Source: Sciurus carolinensis
Taxonomy: Eukaryota; Chordata; Mammalia; Rodentia; Sciuridae
Reading direction: 5' to 3'
DNA: 64,000 bases
Assembly: GCF_902686445.1 (NCBI RefSeq)
Contig: NC_062232.1
Location: 17,900,897 to 17,964,896 of the forward strand
Shown: piece by piece, positions 43,979 through 55,297 of the stretch
Layout of the letters: each line of letters begins with the position of its first letter
Numbering within the stretch: position 1 is the stretch's first letter
Translations under genes and position numbers: made by a program
Notes under the pieces: model-generated
What the model saw: only the letters and a program-made list of their open reading frames with translations
What the model was told of the DNA's origin: nothing
Database searches by the model: none

Positions 43979-45439
43979 GCTCCATTATATAACAGGTTAC
44001 CACACACAAATAATTAGGTGATTGGTGTTTTAAATGCTTCACATTATGTAAAAGTCCTTGATGGATGGTTATATATGAATTTAAGAGTATTTTAGTTATA
44101 TTTGAGAATATCAGTTCTGTCTTCTGGATGACCTAAGAATACATTATTTTTGCCATTTAAGCTTCCTCTATATGAAAATTTGTTATCAATGTGTTTTTCA
44201 GGAACAGATTAGATTCAGTTAGCAAGGGAGGTCTGTATTTAAAAATGAATGTTGAGAGATTAAAAGGCATCTGTCAAGAATACTTTTGTAGTATGAAGAG
44301 CCTCACTGGTTGAAAATATACCTCTTCCTTGAGTCATTTTGAGCTGCTTCATGACAGAATTTGTTCATAAGCCAAAAAGGGAAATTCATGGGATGGTGGT
44401 CTGAAATTCTTGGGGAAATTATGTGAAGACTTTTTAGGATTTTAAGAAAAAGTGGTTGAAGGAAACACTGAGGGAAAACTCAAGGCTGTAGGGAATGTCA
44501 GCTTAAATTCTCACTCCAAAATTATGATGGAGAGAGAATTGCAGTTTGGAACCAGAAATGATGTGAACTACATGCTTTAATTAACCAATTGCTTCAGAAC
44601 ACCAATGACCACGACTCATCAAAGACAAATCTAAAGGAAAACTCTATTCCTAGTGGAGTGCCAATTGGTAACTTTCCAATAGCAGACACCATTAATCTAA
44701 CAGGTTTAAAGCAACTCAAGCCTTGCAATTTCTCACAACAGTCATGCAGCAGTCTGCTGATTATATAAAGTTCAAAAGAAGTCAAACAGCATGGAGTGAT
44801 TCAAGAAGAGAATTTCTTGTAGTGATAGGTGACCCAGAAAATCAGCTTTACCCTTCTATTTCAAATATACATAGTTCAATACACACACATTTTCCTTAAC
44901 TCTGTATATCTCTGCAGGAGTAATTTGCAAATGCTTATCCACTATAGGTAAGTTACATCTGGTCTGGAATATTCACAAAAGGACCCCAGATACATAACAG
45001 TGAATAGAGACATACAAAAAATTCAAAGAATAATGCTTTTAATTAGGCATTTATAAAACATAGTCAGGGTATCCAAATTTTGTTTATCCCAACCATCTTT
45101 ATAGCCCTAAATGATTTTGGAATTTGCTCAGCGTATATCAAGTTACTGGAAGAAATCAGAAGTAATTTAAAGTGGAAATTATATTGTTAAGCAAACCTTG
45201 AATGCAGCAATAGCTATAAGGAATGAGGTAACATAATGCAATATTCTTTGTCTAGCTTTACCTAAAGAGTGTGTCTTTTGTAGGAATTCTGTAATTGAGG
45301 ATATATATCTTGATATAGAAAATTTACTGTGGATATATATGCTGGAGGCTGATGATTCTAGCAAAAATATCACAAAACTAGGTAGTCTATAAAGCAACTT
45401 CTCATTTCTTGATATAGTATACATTCACCATGTTGTTCC
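43979..45439. other. Unique AT-rich sequence
   Basis: Reverse frames of 63 and 81 codons (44594-44785, 45179-45424) show no features. No transposon recognised. 45440-45610 may be a very old L2 piece. Confidence 0.4.
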
Positions 45440-45624
45440 AATCAACCTCTCTATTCATAGACACAGAATTTTTCTATCTATATACTTGTCTCTCAAATTA
45501 TTTCCCTTATTTGGAATATCTTCCATTGTCTTTCTGAAAACAAGTACAAGTTCTCTTTCAGATCCTTGTAAAACTTCCTCTTTTTCTTAAACCCTTCCCA
45601 TACTAAACTTAGCTGGCCCAGTCT

Positions 45625-45850
45625 TGTAAAAAATATTTATTGAGCACTCACCATATGGTAGGCACTAAATTGGGTTCCAGGATGGGCCAGAAGACCCCAA
45701 GACTGGCCAGTCCAGGGGAGATAGATAATTCATCAGGTAAGAGCCACACTATATAATGGGGCTCAGAGTCAAGTAGCAAGGGACTCTGTGAGCACTTGTG
45801 AAGGGCACTTATGTCCATCAAGTCCAGGGAGGGTTTTTCTAATGTTTTAG
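45625..45850 (-). mobile_element. L2 LINE, 3' region
   Basis: AAATATTTATTGAGCACTCACCATATGGTAGGCACTAAATTGGGTTCCAGGATGGG is the complement of the L2 terminus. Downstream part is diverged. Confidence 0.65.
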
Positions 45851-46431
45851 ATTATTAATGTCCATTCTGAAGACAAGACACCAAGTACCCCACATCCTAA
45901 GGTCAAGGAGTTTTCATAGCTTAGATATAGCCATCTCAGGGCTTGCTGAAGAGCATCAGTTCAGACCCACCCAAACCCCAAATATGCATAAGATGCCTCA
46001 GTGTGGGAGACATTTGAGGTCTTTACAAGGAGGGGCTAGTTTCTCTCCTCTGTGTGTTAAAGCCAAGAGAGTCACTTGTACACAAGCATTGACAGGAAAG
46101 GTAGACTCACATTGCATCTCCCAGTTGGGTCTGGCTTAGTCATTGGATTTGTCAATCTGTCCCTGGCTTCCCTGAACAGGTCAAAGAGAAAAGGCAAAAG
46201 GTACAGGGCTAAGCAAGGAGTTGGCAGCAGTCTGACCAGTCTACCTGCCATGGGGTGGGGAGGATTTGGGATCTTCCTGTGTGTTAACTAGACATCTCAG
46301 AAATAAACTTGACTTGAGCCATGTTGCTGGTAACTGCTACCCCTCAAAGGGATGCACTGAAAAGAGGCAAAGGAGTATAATGTGCTTGTGGAGGTGAGGG
46401 GTAGAAGTGAAGTTGTCCAGATAAAGGTTAG

Positions 46432-46831
46432 TGTCTTAGTCCTTTCTGTTGCTATAACTGAATGCCACAGACTGAGTGATTTATAAGGGAAAGAGGTTTA
46501 TTAGGCTCACAGTTCTGAAGGCTTGGAAGTTCAGATTTGGGTGCTGCATCTAGTGAGGTTCTTCTTGACAATGGTAATACAGAGACCCAAGGCAGTGCAG
46601 GACATCACATGACAAGAGGGTCCAAGAATCCTAACTCAGGTCTCTTCTCCTCTTCTTATAAAGCCATAGTATCACTGGATTAAGAACCCACCCTATGGTC
46701 TCATTTAATCTTTTTACCTTCTAAAGGTCACACCTCCTAGTACCATAATTGGATTAAGTTTCCACCTTCTCAATACCTCACAATGGAAATTAAATTTCAA
46801 CCTGAGTTTTGGTGGGTACCTTCAAATCACA
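46432..46831 (-). mobile_element. MST/MLT1-type MaLR LTR
   Basis: TGTCTTAGTCCTTTCTGTTGCTATAACTGAATGCC, AGTGATTTATAAGGGAAAGAGGTTTATTAGGCTCACAGTTCTG, GTCTCATTTAATC, GTCACACCTCCTAGTACCATAATTGGATTAAG and TTCAAATCACA read as the complement of a MaLR LTR. 5-bp flanks GTTAG (46427-46431) and GCTAG (46832-46836) agree at 4 of 5. Confidence 0.82.
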
Positions 46832-46836
46832 GCTAG

Positions 46837-48332
46837 TAGCTCCCAGGGCCAGGAAAATATGCAGTTGGGAAGACTCACATGAGTTCTCTGAAGGACCCAC
46901 ATACATGAGACTCATGTGCTGGGGAACCTGCTGAAACAGGGTGTCTATTTTTGGCCTGTGCATGTTAGCCAGAGAAGCATGGAAAATCAAATAAAGGGAA
47001 TGTCAACCTCATCAACAAAGAAAAGGGATATTTGCTGTTTTCTATTGTTCTTTCTATGCCTTAACATATGGAGAAATGAGTCCCTACAACTGGGAGAAAG
47101 TGAATGTATATAAAGAGTAGAACTTGCACCATATTTTACCCTGAGCAGAACCTAGGGGTAGAGGAATGCATGTTCAATTGATCTTGAGATGGAAATTTGA
47201 GAGTAGAGTACAAGAACTAGCTCTTTTTGTTCCCTGCTACAGTGATTATGAAAGCACATGCTAATGTGGAGATGTACTCTTGGGCCATCCTGAGGAAGAA
47301 AGTTGTCCTGGAGAGTAGCTAGGCCTGCACAGGACTGTGTGAAAGAGATATAAATGCTCGTTTTAAATTTCAGAGATTGGGAGTCATTTATTACTGCAGC
47401 ATGATCTAGCATATCCAGGCTGATACACAAGCTGAGATCCAAAAGAAAAACAGGAGTTAGACAGTCAAAGGAGGGAAGGGAAAGGATGAGAAGAAGAAAG
47501 CGGAAAGTGCTTCAAATAATATGTGTGAAGTTTAGGAGGTGAGAAAGAGAATGGTGCATTTTATGACCTGAAGAAAGCAGAGAAAGTAATGGATGGCGTG
47601 TGTGTGTCTGGTGGTGGAAGCAGTGTTCAGAGATGAGGCACCAGAAACAGATCGTGAAGGACCTTGAAAACTATATTTATTAGTTTAGGTGACTTTTAGG
47701 TCATGATTTCTATAGGGCCAGACCACAATTCATCCTTCTCAGTGAACCTACTGAGGAGTTCAATTTGGGACAAGTAGGTGGCAAATGTTGCAGATGGCTT
47801 TGCTCCCAAGTGAATTTTAACATCTAGTCATTTCATAGGTGGAATTTTACTCCCCTTACTGATTCTTTAAGCACCCAAAGAAGGATATCATAGATACTTG
47901 CAAATTGGATGTTTATTCGAAAAATAAAGTGGAGACTTCATGAACATTTATCAAATGAATGAGGGTATCAATAGAAAGCTGTTTTAATAAGCCACTTAGA
48001 TGAATTTATCTCTTGGTTTCACAAATACAAGTGGGTAAATCTCCATTATTTTGATTGTGATTAATCTCTCAACACTGTGCTTATTAAAGCATGACCCACA
48101 TGCTATATATATGCTCCAATAGTTTAAGTTCATAAGACATCTTATCAATGTCATAATTCTGCATAATTGTGGAATTGCTTTCCTTCACTGAATTTGATTT
48201 TAAGTTTCATCGGATTTAATCAATTGTTGATCTTGATAGACTGATTGTGAAATTACCTCATCCTCTAAACATATATTAATGAAAAGTATTTATCCCTTGA
48301 ACCTGGAAGTACTGCTCAAAACCACAAAAGTT
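46837..48332. other. Unique sequence
   Basis: Frames at 46916-47113 (+) and 47152-47442 (-) have no recognisable product. No transposon recognised. Confidence 0.4.
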
Positions 48333-48449
48333 AAAAATAGAGAATTGCGAGCTGAGGAGATATCTCAGTTGGTAGAGTGCTTGCCTCACAATCACAAGGC
48401 CCTGGGTTCAATCCCCAGCACCGCCAAAAAAAAAAAAAATAGAGAATTG
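48333..48449 (+). mobile_element. ID SINE with perfect target duplication
   Basis: GAGCTGAGGAGATATCTCAG, TTGGTAGAGTGCTTGCCTCA, GGGTTCAATCCCCAGCACCG, A(13). 15-bp duplication AAAAATAGAGAATTG (48333-48347, 48435-48449). Short ID form. Confidence 0.95.
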
Positions 48450-48719
48450 GTCTTTTAAGTACCATGAGCACCAGATACAGGAAGAGAAAAAAAAAACAGG
48501 CCATGGATGAGAAATTTTATATATATTTAAAAATAAAAACTCGAAAAGAAAAATGTCAAAAGAGTGATTATTCCACAATATTCCATAACACAAGTTATTT
48601 ATGATGCTTCCTCTAAAACTCCTGACCCTGGAATCAATTTCTAAATCAAATGGAAACCAATCTCATCCAGAGTGCAACTTATACCCATATCAACTCTTTG
48701 CTTTTTTTCCTCTCTTCTT

Positions 48720-48945
48720 TTCAAAAGCTTTTACATTGGAAAAAAATTAAAACATGTACCAAACAGAAAGCATCATGAACCCCCACATAACCACCTTTAA
48801 CTTCACCATTATCAACTCATGGACAATCTTGTTTCATCTATATCTCCATTAAGAGCTTCCCTTTTATAAAATTTTGAGGTAAATTTCACTTCATTTGTAA
48901 ATATTTCAGAATGTAAAGGGCTATTACCTTAGGAAAAGGAATTTA
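48720..48945 (-). mobile_element. Old L1M, 3' terminus of a split copy
   Basis: TTACATTGGAAAAAAATTAAAACATG, GCATCATGAACCCCCACATAACCACC, TATCAACTCATGGACAATCTTG, TTCATTTGTAAATATTTCAG are the complement of the L1M 3' end (...GGGTACATGGGGGTTCATTATACTA...). It appears to resume at 51635. Confidence 0.7.
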
Positions 48946-49199
48946 ACACTTTTCCTCCAATTCTTTCAGAGGGCGACAACAGAAAAATTACCTGAGGATG
49001 TTAGTTTGGGAGTCTAGCCTTTGCAGGTTGTTGGGGTGCAGGCACAGATCTCATCATACTTCCCATGTATCCCATCTCAGGAATTTTACTTTTAGTTTTC
49101 AGGCAGGAAAATGATGAAACATGTATCAGTCAACCAGCCTCAGCCCTCTTTTGGTCCATGGCAGATTCATCAGCAACCCAGATGCTCTGCATCAACTAT

Positions 49200-49890
49200 A
49201 CATTTTCACATATATTTTTCCTAGTTTTATTATATTTCTGCTATTGATTTCTGTTTTAATCCACTGTAGTAAGAGTATTTAATCTGTATGATTTTGGCCC
49301 TTGATTTATTGAGATTTGCTTAGGTCCTGGCATATTGATCTATTTAGTCGAAGTTCTATGTAATTTCCACAGTTCTAAAATTTCCATTTGGGTCCCGTTG
49401 GTTACCAGTGTATTTCAAATTTTTATATTGTTCTTACTTGTTTTGTCAGTTAATAAGAAAGAAGTTTACATTGCCCAACTAAGATTGTAGATCTACCAAG
49501 GTCTACCTTTATTGAGTGCTGTCAAGTTTTCCTTTATGTATTTTTAAGACTAGTTATTAGAGGTGAGTTCGCATTTAGTATCTTTATGTATTTCTGTTGA
49601 GTTGATCCTTTTATCATTTTGGATTGTCCTCTTTATCTCTAGTAATATTTCCTTAATCCTATTTTTTGACATTAATATAATCTAAGAGTTTTCCTTTCAG
49701 TATATCTTTCCCATTCTTTTGTTTTTAATTTTTCTGTGCCCTTCTTTTTAAAGTTTGCATTTTATAAATAGCACCTAATTGGGTGTGTTTTTACAAAATC
49801 AGTTTGACTTTCTTTGTCTTTTCATTGGATTGTTTAGTTCATGTATATATAATGTAATTATGATAAATTGCATTTATGTCAACCAAGTTG
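49200..49890 (-). mobile_element. Old L1 ORF2 fragment
   Basis: Reverse-strand ORF2 endonuclease-region remnant: TTTATGTATTTCTGTTGAGTTGATCCTTTTATCATTTTGGATTGTCCTCTTTATCTCTAGTAATATTTCC and TTCATTGGATTGTTTAGTTCATGTATATATAATGTAATTATG follow L1M ORF2 in complement. No open frame survives. 48946-49200 upstream is unassigned. Confidence 0.7.
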
Positions 49891-49958
49891 TCTCCATCTC
49901 CAGTTTCTCTACTGAGAGAATTCAGCAAAAGGACTGTTGGAGAAAATTGGTTATAAGT

Positions 49959-50092
49959 TTGGGGCTCCGCTCTTTTTTTTTTTTTCTTTTTTTTCTTTTT
50001 TTGTGGTGCTGGGGACTGAACCCAGGGCCTTGTGCTTGTAAGGCAAGCTTTCTACCAACTGAGCTATATCCCTAGCCCTTGGGGCTCCTCTT
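49959..50092 (-). mobile_element. ID SINE
   Basis: T-rich tail (49973-50002), GTGGTGCTGGGGACTGAACC, TTTCTACCAACTGAGCTATA, TCCCTAGCCC. Duplication TTGGGGCTCCGCTC / TTGGGGCTCCTCTT (49959-49972, 50079-50092), 12 of 14 matching. Confidence 0.9.
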
Positions 50093-50499
50093 GATTCCAT
50101 TCAGTTGTGCCAGCCCACACAGCCTACCAAGCTGTTTGCTTTCCTGGTTTCTTTTTATCCCCACAGTGTCTCTGTACCCAGAGCAAGTCTGATCTTTAAT
50201 CCTTTATCACACTTGGGAAATGTCCCATGGGAGGAAGGAGGCAAACTGGTTGATCTCTTCTCACCTAAGTATGATTCTTCTCTCGCTGGAATTTAATGAA
50301 AAATCATTTTGAATGGAACAGAGAATGTATGACTCCATAACATAATATGATTTTCCATATATGCTATGCCTATATTATTTAATATCTTGCCACATTTGTT
50401 TAATTCTTGCCATGCTTGCATAGCTATCTGCCCCTCCCCCACACAGAGATGTTTTGCTTTTACAGAACATTAAGGTGAATTACAGACATCATTGTGCAC

Positions 50500-51625
50500 T
50501 ATGTTTATTTTATTTTATTAGTTCTTTTTAGTTATATGTGACAGTAGAAATCATTTTAATATAATTATACAAGCATGAAGTATATCTTATTCTAATTGGG
50601 ACCCCATTCATGTGAGTATACATGATGGTGGGATTCACTTATGTATGTACATAGGAAAATCATGTTAGATTCATTCCACTGTCTTTCCCTTTCCCATCTC
50701 CACTCCCTTCCCTTCGTTTCTCTTTGTATAATCTACTAAACTTCTATTCTTCCCCTCTAACCCCCTTATTGTGGGTTAGCTTCTACATATCCATGAAAAC
50801 ATTTGACCTTTGGCTTTTTGGGACTGGGTTATTTCACTTAGGATGATAGTCTCCAGATTCATGCATTTACTTGCAAATGTCATAAAGTCATTCTTATTTC
50901 TGACTAACACCCCGTTCTGTATACTACATTCTCCTTATCCATTCATCTGTTGAAGGGCATATAGGTTGGCTCCAAATTTAGCTGTTATGAATTGTACTGC
51001 TATAAACATTGATGTGGCTGTGTCACTGTAGTATGCTGACTTTAAATCTTTGGATATATACCAAGGAGTGGGGATAACTGGGTCAAATGGTGGTTCCATT
51101 CCTAGTTTTTTGAGGAATATCCATACTGCTTTCCAGAGTGGTTGCACCAATTTGCAGTCCCACCAACAATGTATGAATGTATCCTTCCCCCCACATCCTC
51201 ACCAACATTTATTGTATTCTTGATAGTTGCCATTCTGACTGGAGTGAGATGAAATCTCAGTGGAGTTTTAATTTGCATTTCTCTAATTGCTAGAGATGTT
51301 GAACATTTTTTCACATGTGTGTTGACCATTTTATTTGTTCTTCTGAGAAGTGTCAGTTTATAGTTCCTTTGTCCATTTGTTGATTGGGTTATTTGCGTTT
51401 TTGGTGCTAAGTTTTTTTTTTAGTTCTTTATATATATCCTGGAGATTAATGCTGTATCTGAGGTGCAAGTGGAAAATATTTTCTCCCAGTATGTAGGCTC
51501 TCACTTCACAGTCTTGATTGTTTCCTGTGCTGTGAAGAAGTTTTTATGTTTGATGCCATCCCACTTATTGATTATTGATTTTTTTTTTTGCTTTAGAAGT
51601 CTTGTTAAGGAAGTTGGTTCCTGAG
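50500..51625 (-). mobile_element. 5'-truncated L1 (3' UTR and ORF2 C-terminus)
   Basis: The 3' UTR on the reverse strand carries a pyrimidine tract near 50680-50770. ORF2 C-terminal pieces remain open at 50935-51150 ([20 protein letters not shown]) and 51102-51329 ([24 protein letters not shown]). Several frame breaks make it non-coding. The 5' truncation is at about 51625. Confidence 0.88.
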
Positions 51626-51956
51626 CTGACAGCACATTATCTTTAAATGTTTCCGCATACATCATACATCTCTTAAAAATAGAATTCTTCTACATATTCA
51701 TAAGACCATTATCAAACTCAAGGCATTTAATGTTGCTACAATAATATTGAATATTCAGTTCGTATTCAAACTCCTTAGTTGACCCCCAAAATCATGCATA
51801 TCTTTTTCTTAAAGCCTAAGATCAAATGGAGGATCACTAATTGCACATGAGTGTCAAGATGTTTAGTCTCTTAATCTAGAAGTCTCTTCATCTTTATTCA
51901 TCTTTTGTGATCATTGGCATTTTAGTCTTGTCTAATGATTTCCTCAGTATTAGGTT

Positions 51957-52129
51957 TAGATTACACATTTTAAAAAATGTTTTAAAGATTTTTTTAGTTG
52001 TAGATGGACACAATACCTTTATTTTATTTATTTATTTTTATGTGGTGCTGAGGGTTGAACCCAGGCCTTACATGTGCCAGTCAAGTGCTCTACCACTGAG
52101 CTATGACCCCGGCCCTAGATTACATATTT
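51957..52129 (-). mobile_element. Sciurid ID-type SINE with long 3' body
   Basis: TAGTTGTAGATGGACACAAT, ACCTTTATTTTATTTATTTA, GTGGTGCTGAGGGTTGAACC, TACCACTGAGCTATGACCCC. 14-bp duplication TAGATTACACATTT / TAGATTACATATTT (51957-51970, 52116-52129), one mismatch. Confidence 0.93.
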
Positions 52130-52577
52130 TTGACATGAATATTACATAAGAGATACTGTATTCTTCCCACCACATATAAGTAGGCACATGGTATCAGTTT
52201 GTCTTATTTCTAGAAGTGTTGAGTTTGATCACTTGTTTAAGGTGGGGATCACCAGATCCCTCCAGTATAAAGATCTCTCTTTCCCTTTGTAGTTAATAAG
52301 TAGTATATGGTGTGATACTTTGAGATTGTATGTGCATGTTATTTCCTAGCAGTCTCTCACTCATTGGTTTTAGTAGTCAATGATAATTTTTATCTGAATC
52401 AGTGGTTGTGAAATGGTTATTTCCAAATTCCATCATTATTTACATTCTTTTGTAAAGAAGAGTTTTCTCTCCTCTTACCTTTATGTAGCATTATTGTGTA
52501 CTCATTTTCTTTTGTTCAATAGTCATTGTGATTCTCAAACTGTCCTGAATTTGACCACTGGAAGTCCCTTTCAGCAG

Positions 52578-52763
52578 CTCCAGTGTTTTTTTTTGTTGTT
52601 GTTGTTGTTTTTTCTTCGAAAAAAATTTTTGTAGTTGTAGATGAACAGCATGTCTGTATTTTATTTGCTTATTTTTGTATGTGGTGCTGAGGATGGAACC
52701 CAGTGCCTCACATGTGCTAGACAAGTGCTCTGTCATTGGGCCACAGTCCCAGTCCCTCCAGTG
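52578..52763 (-). mobile_element. Sciurid ID-type SINE with long 3' body
   Basis: T/(GTT)n tail (52586-52612), TGTAGTTGTAGATGAACAGC, TGGTGCTGAGGATGGAACCC, CATTGGGCCACAGTCCCAGT. 8-bp duplication CTCCAGTG (52578-52585, 52756-52763) is perfect. Confidence 0.9.
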
Positions 52764-52990
52764 TCCTTTTGTTGTGTCCTCATTGTTTTTTTAAGCACTT
52801 CCTCAATTTCTATACTGCAGGATACTCCAGGTTCAACTTGTCTTTTTCCTGTTCCATCTCTGGAATGAGCCATTTTCTCAAGGTAGTCTTCATGGTGGCA
52901 TCCAGCAGTTTGAGGTGTACAACATGCTCATGCTCAGTGACAACATTAATGGAGTCTATATGGTTTCATCACTGGGGTATGATTTGGGGC

Positions 52991-53689
52991 ATTTTTATCA
53001 GATGTATAACTTCCCACATTTTACTTTCTGTCCCTGGTGAAGATTTTATGGTATTTGGTATCTTATGGTATAAGATTTTATGCATTCCATAGTAATTAAT
53101 CATTCCATGTACATTTAGGTGAGCCAGAGTGTCTGTTGCTTGCAGTCAAGAACTCTGACTGAAATAGTATAAAATGATTCATTTAGTAAACCTGAACTTT
53201 CTGTTCTTCATGTGGCAGTAGATAATACAGAGTCTTGTAAACATGTGATGTAATAATGGCTCATAACAGCAGATTCAATAAATATGAACTTTATAGCACT
53301 TTTCAGTTCCATGGTACTTTAAGCATCATCTTGAATACCCTTGACATGTTTGAGAAATAAATTATTTGTCTCATTTGAAAGATGGGAATTTGGAGTAAAT
53401 GCCATATCAACATGCTTTACAATTTAATTATTTGGAGATAAAATGTGTTCTGAAAACCTAAGTCCACAAAACTGGAAAAAATACCAATAAGTTTTATGGG
53501 TAGTACTGTAAGAAGTTAAAATAACAAAAACATTCAAATATTATTATCTAAAGCTAGAACTATCTTAATTGTCCTTCACTGATTATTTATCTGCTGGGAT
53601 CTTTACAGTAAAATCATGAAGACAATAACTATAATTATGGATTCTGCTGAGAATATAGTAAGAAGAGTCTGGAGTATAAAGAAATAGGG
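52991..53689. other. Unassigned AT-rich sequence
   Basis: 53290-53400 (TTTATAGCACTTTTCAGTTCC ... CATTTGAAAGATGGGAATTTGGAG) could be an ancient SINE remnant; not assignable by eye. Confidence 0.35.
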
Positions 53690-53780
53690 GAGCATAGGGG
53701 TATATCTCAATAATAGAATATATACTTAGCATGTGCAAAGTCCTGGGTTTGATTCATTCCCAGAACAAAAAAATTAAGGG
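53690..53780 (+). mobile_element. Old ID SINE
   Basis: GGGGAGCATAGGGGTATATCTCA, TACTTAGCATGTGCAAAGTCCTGGGTTTGATTC, CCCAGAACAAAAAAATT. Clearly diverged from the other ID copies. Confidence 0.75.
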
Positions 53781-53997
53781 AACAGGACATAGATTACTGG
53801 CATAGAATATTAATTTTAAATGGTAGTGGTTTGTCACATTTGATTGAATTTAAAATGAGATCCATGTAACTTTACTCTCTCTTTGTAAATTCCTTTTAAT
53901 TATTCTTCACACTTTCATATATATTGTCTTGGTTCAGTGAATCTCCAGGAAGGTGAACTCCCTGAAGGTGGAGTGTATTAGTGCACACTAATCCAAT

Positions 53998-54125
53998 TAT
54001 ATTAGTTATCACTGACTGTGTAACAAATTAGCCCACATCTCAATGGCGTAACCATCACAGATTTATAATCAGTTTTTCTGGTAAAGAATCTTAGCCTGAC
54101 CTGAGTGTCTCATGTTATTGACAGA
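53998..54125 (-). mobile_element. MLT1-like LTR fragment
   Basis: TATATTAGTTATCACTGACTGTGTAACAAATTAGCCC is the complement of the MLT1 3' end. AATCTTAGCCTGACCTGAG follows; the rest is lost. Confidence 0.55.
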
Positions 54126-54224
54126 AGAATGGATTCCTTGGAATTCCTTTTGTAATGAGAAAGTCTTACTTTTTTTCAGACTAAAATTTCCTAAGATAAC
54201 CTCAGAGGTATCTCTCATCCTACA

Positions 54225-54925
54225 TTCTCTTTAATCTGTGATACAGCTTTACCAATACCCCCTTTAAAGTGGGGTCTAAGCCAGTTGTGGTGGCACACAC
54301 CTTTAGTCCCAGCTACCCAGGACACTAGGCAGAAGAATCACCTGAGCCCAAGGGTTTGAGACCAGTCTGGGCAACATAGTAAGATTCAGCCCCCAAAACA
54401 AAACCAAAAACAGGACAAAAATAAAAACATTAGGATCTACAACTCCTTTCTAATCTGACCAGGCTTGTGATTCATAAACAATAGAATGTGGCTAAACACA
54501 TGCTGTGTGATTTCTGAACCTAGGTCAGAATATGTGAAGCATGTGAATATGTGAACATTCTTGTTTGGAGCTGGGAGTTGTCAAATAAAAAGTATGAGTA
54601 CCTTGAAGCTGCTATGCTGTGAGAAAGTCCAGCCACACTGAGAGATGACAACTCCAACTAAGCTTCCAGATGACAGCTAACATCAAGCACCAGACATATG
54701 AGGAAAGAAGCCTCCAAATGATTCCAGCTTCTAGCCATCAAGTCATCCCTAGTCATGAGCTATCCTCAGCTGAGACTCCAGACAGTGTGGAACAGAGAGA
54801 CAAGAGCATTTAGCTGCACACTGCCAGAAAGCCTGATCCACAGGACTCATGACCATAATAAAGTGATTCTTTTGAGATGCTAAGTTTAGGAGTAAACTGT
54901 TAGACAGCAATAGTAACAGGAAGAC
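54225..54925 (+). mobile_element. MLT1-like LTR interrupted by a B1
   Basis: CCAGGCTTGTGATTCATAAACAATAGAATGTGGC, GAAAGTCCAGCCACACTGAG, CATGACCATAATAAAGTGATTC, GATGCTAAGTTTAGGAGTAAACTGTTAGACAGCAATAG are in forward MLT1 order. The start before the B1 is inferred from CCCTTTAAAGTGGGGTC. The reverse frame 54749-55000 is inside it. Confidence 0.6.
54272..54440 (+). mobile_element. B1-type SINE
   Basis: AGCCAGTTGTGGTGGCACACA, GTCCCAGCTACCCAGGACAC, TGAGCCCAAGGGTTTGAGACC, AGTCTGGGCAACATAGTAAG, A-rich tail with (CAAAA). The possible flanks GGTCTA / GATCTA are short. B1 monomer, no ID half. Confidence 0.85.
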
Positions 54926-55297
54926 TTCCCCATCTTCCAATCTAGGAAGATCTGAAAAATAAGAAACCTCTAGGAGTCTATATAGTTTATGAAGCATCAC
55001 CTCTAGAATGAAAAGAGGCCAATAAAATCATTAAATCCTGTTTTGTGAACTACTCAGTAATTCCCAGTATAAGTAATGCCACAATAGTGTATTAGCTATC
55101 TATTCATATTATTACTTGCTGTGTGACATTCCACATGTTAGTGGCTTAACATAATACACATTATGTCACAGTTTCTGGGGGCCAGGAATCTCTGAATGGC
55201 TTAACTGGGTCCTCTGCTTCATGGTCTCATTAGGTTACAATCAAGTTATTGATCTAGTATCTGTCATCTCATCTGAATGTTTGACAGGGAAGGGACC

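Larger units (their letters stand above)
51635..52990 (-). mobile_element. Old L1M 3'-UTR, upstream part of the split copy
   Basis: AATTCTTCTACATATTCATAAGACC, AAACTCCTTAGTTGACCCCC, TGTTTAGTCTCTTAATCTAGAAGTCTCTTCATC, GATACTTTGAGATTGTATGTG, GAATGAGCCATTTTCTCAAGG fit the long 3' UTR of L1M elements in complement, in the order expected after 48720-48945. Two ID SINEs sit inside it. Confidence 0.6.
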
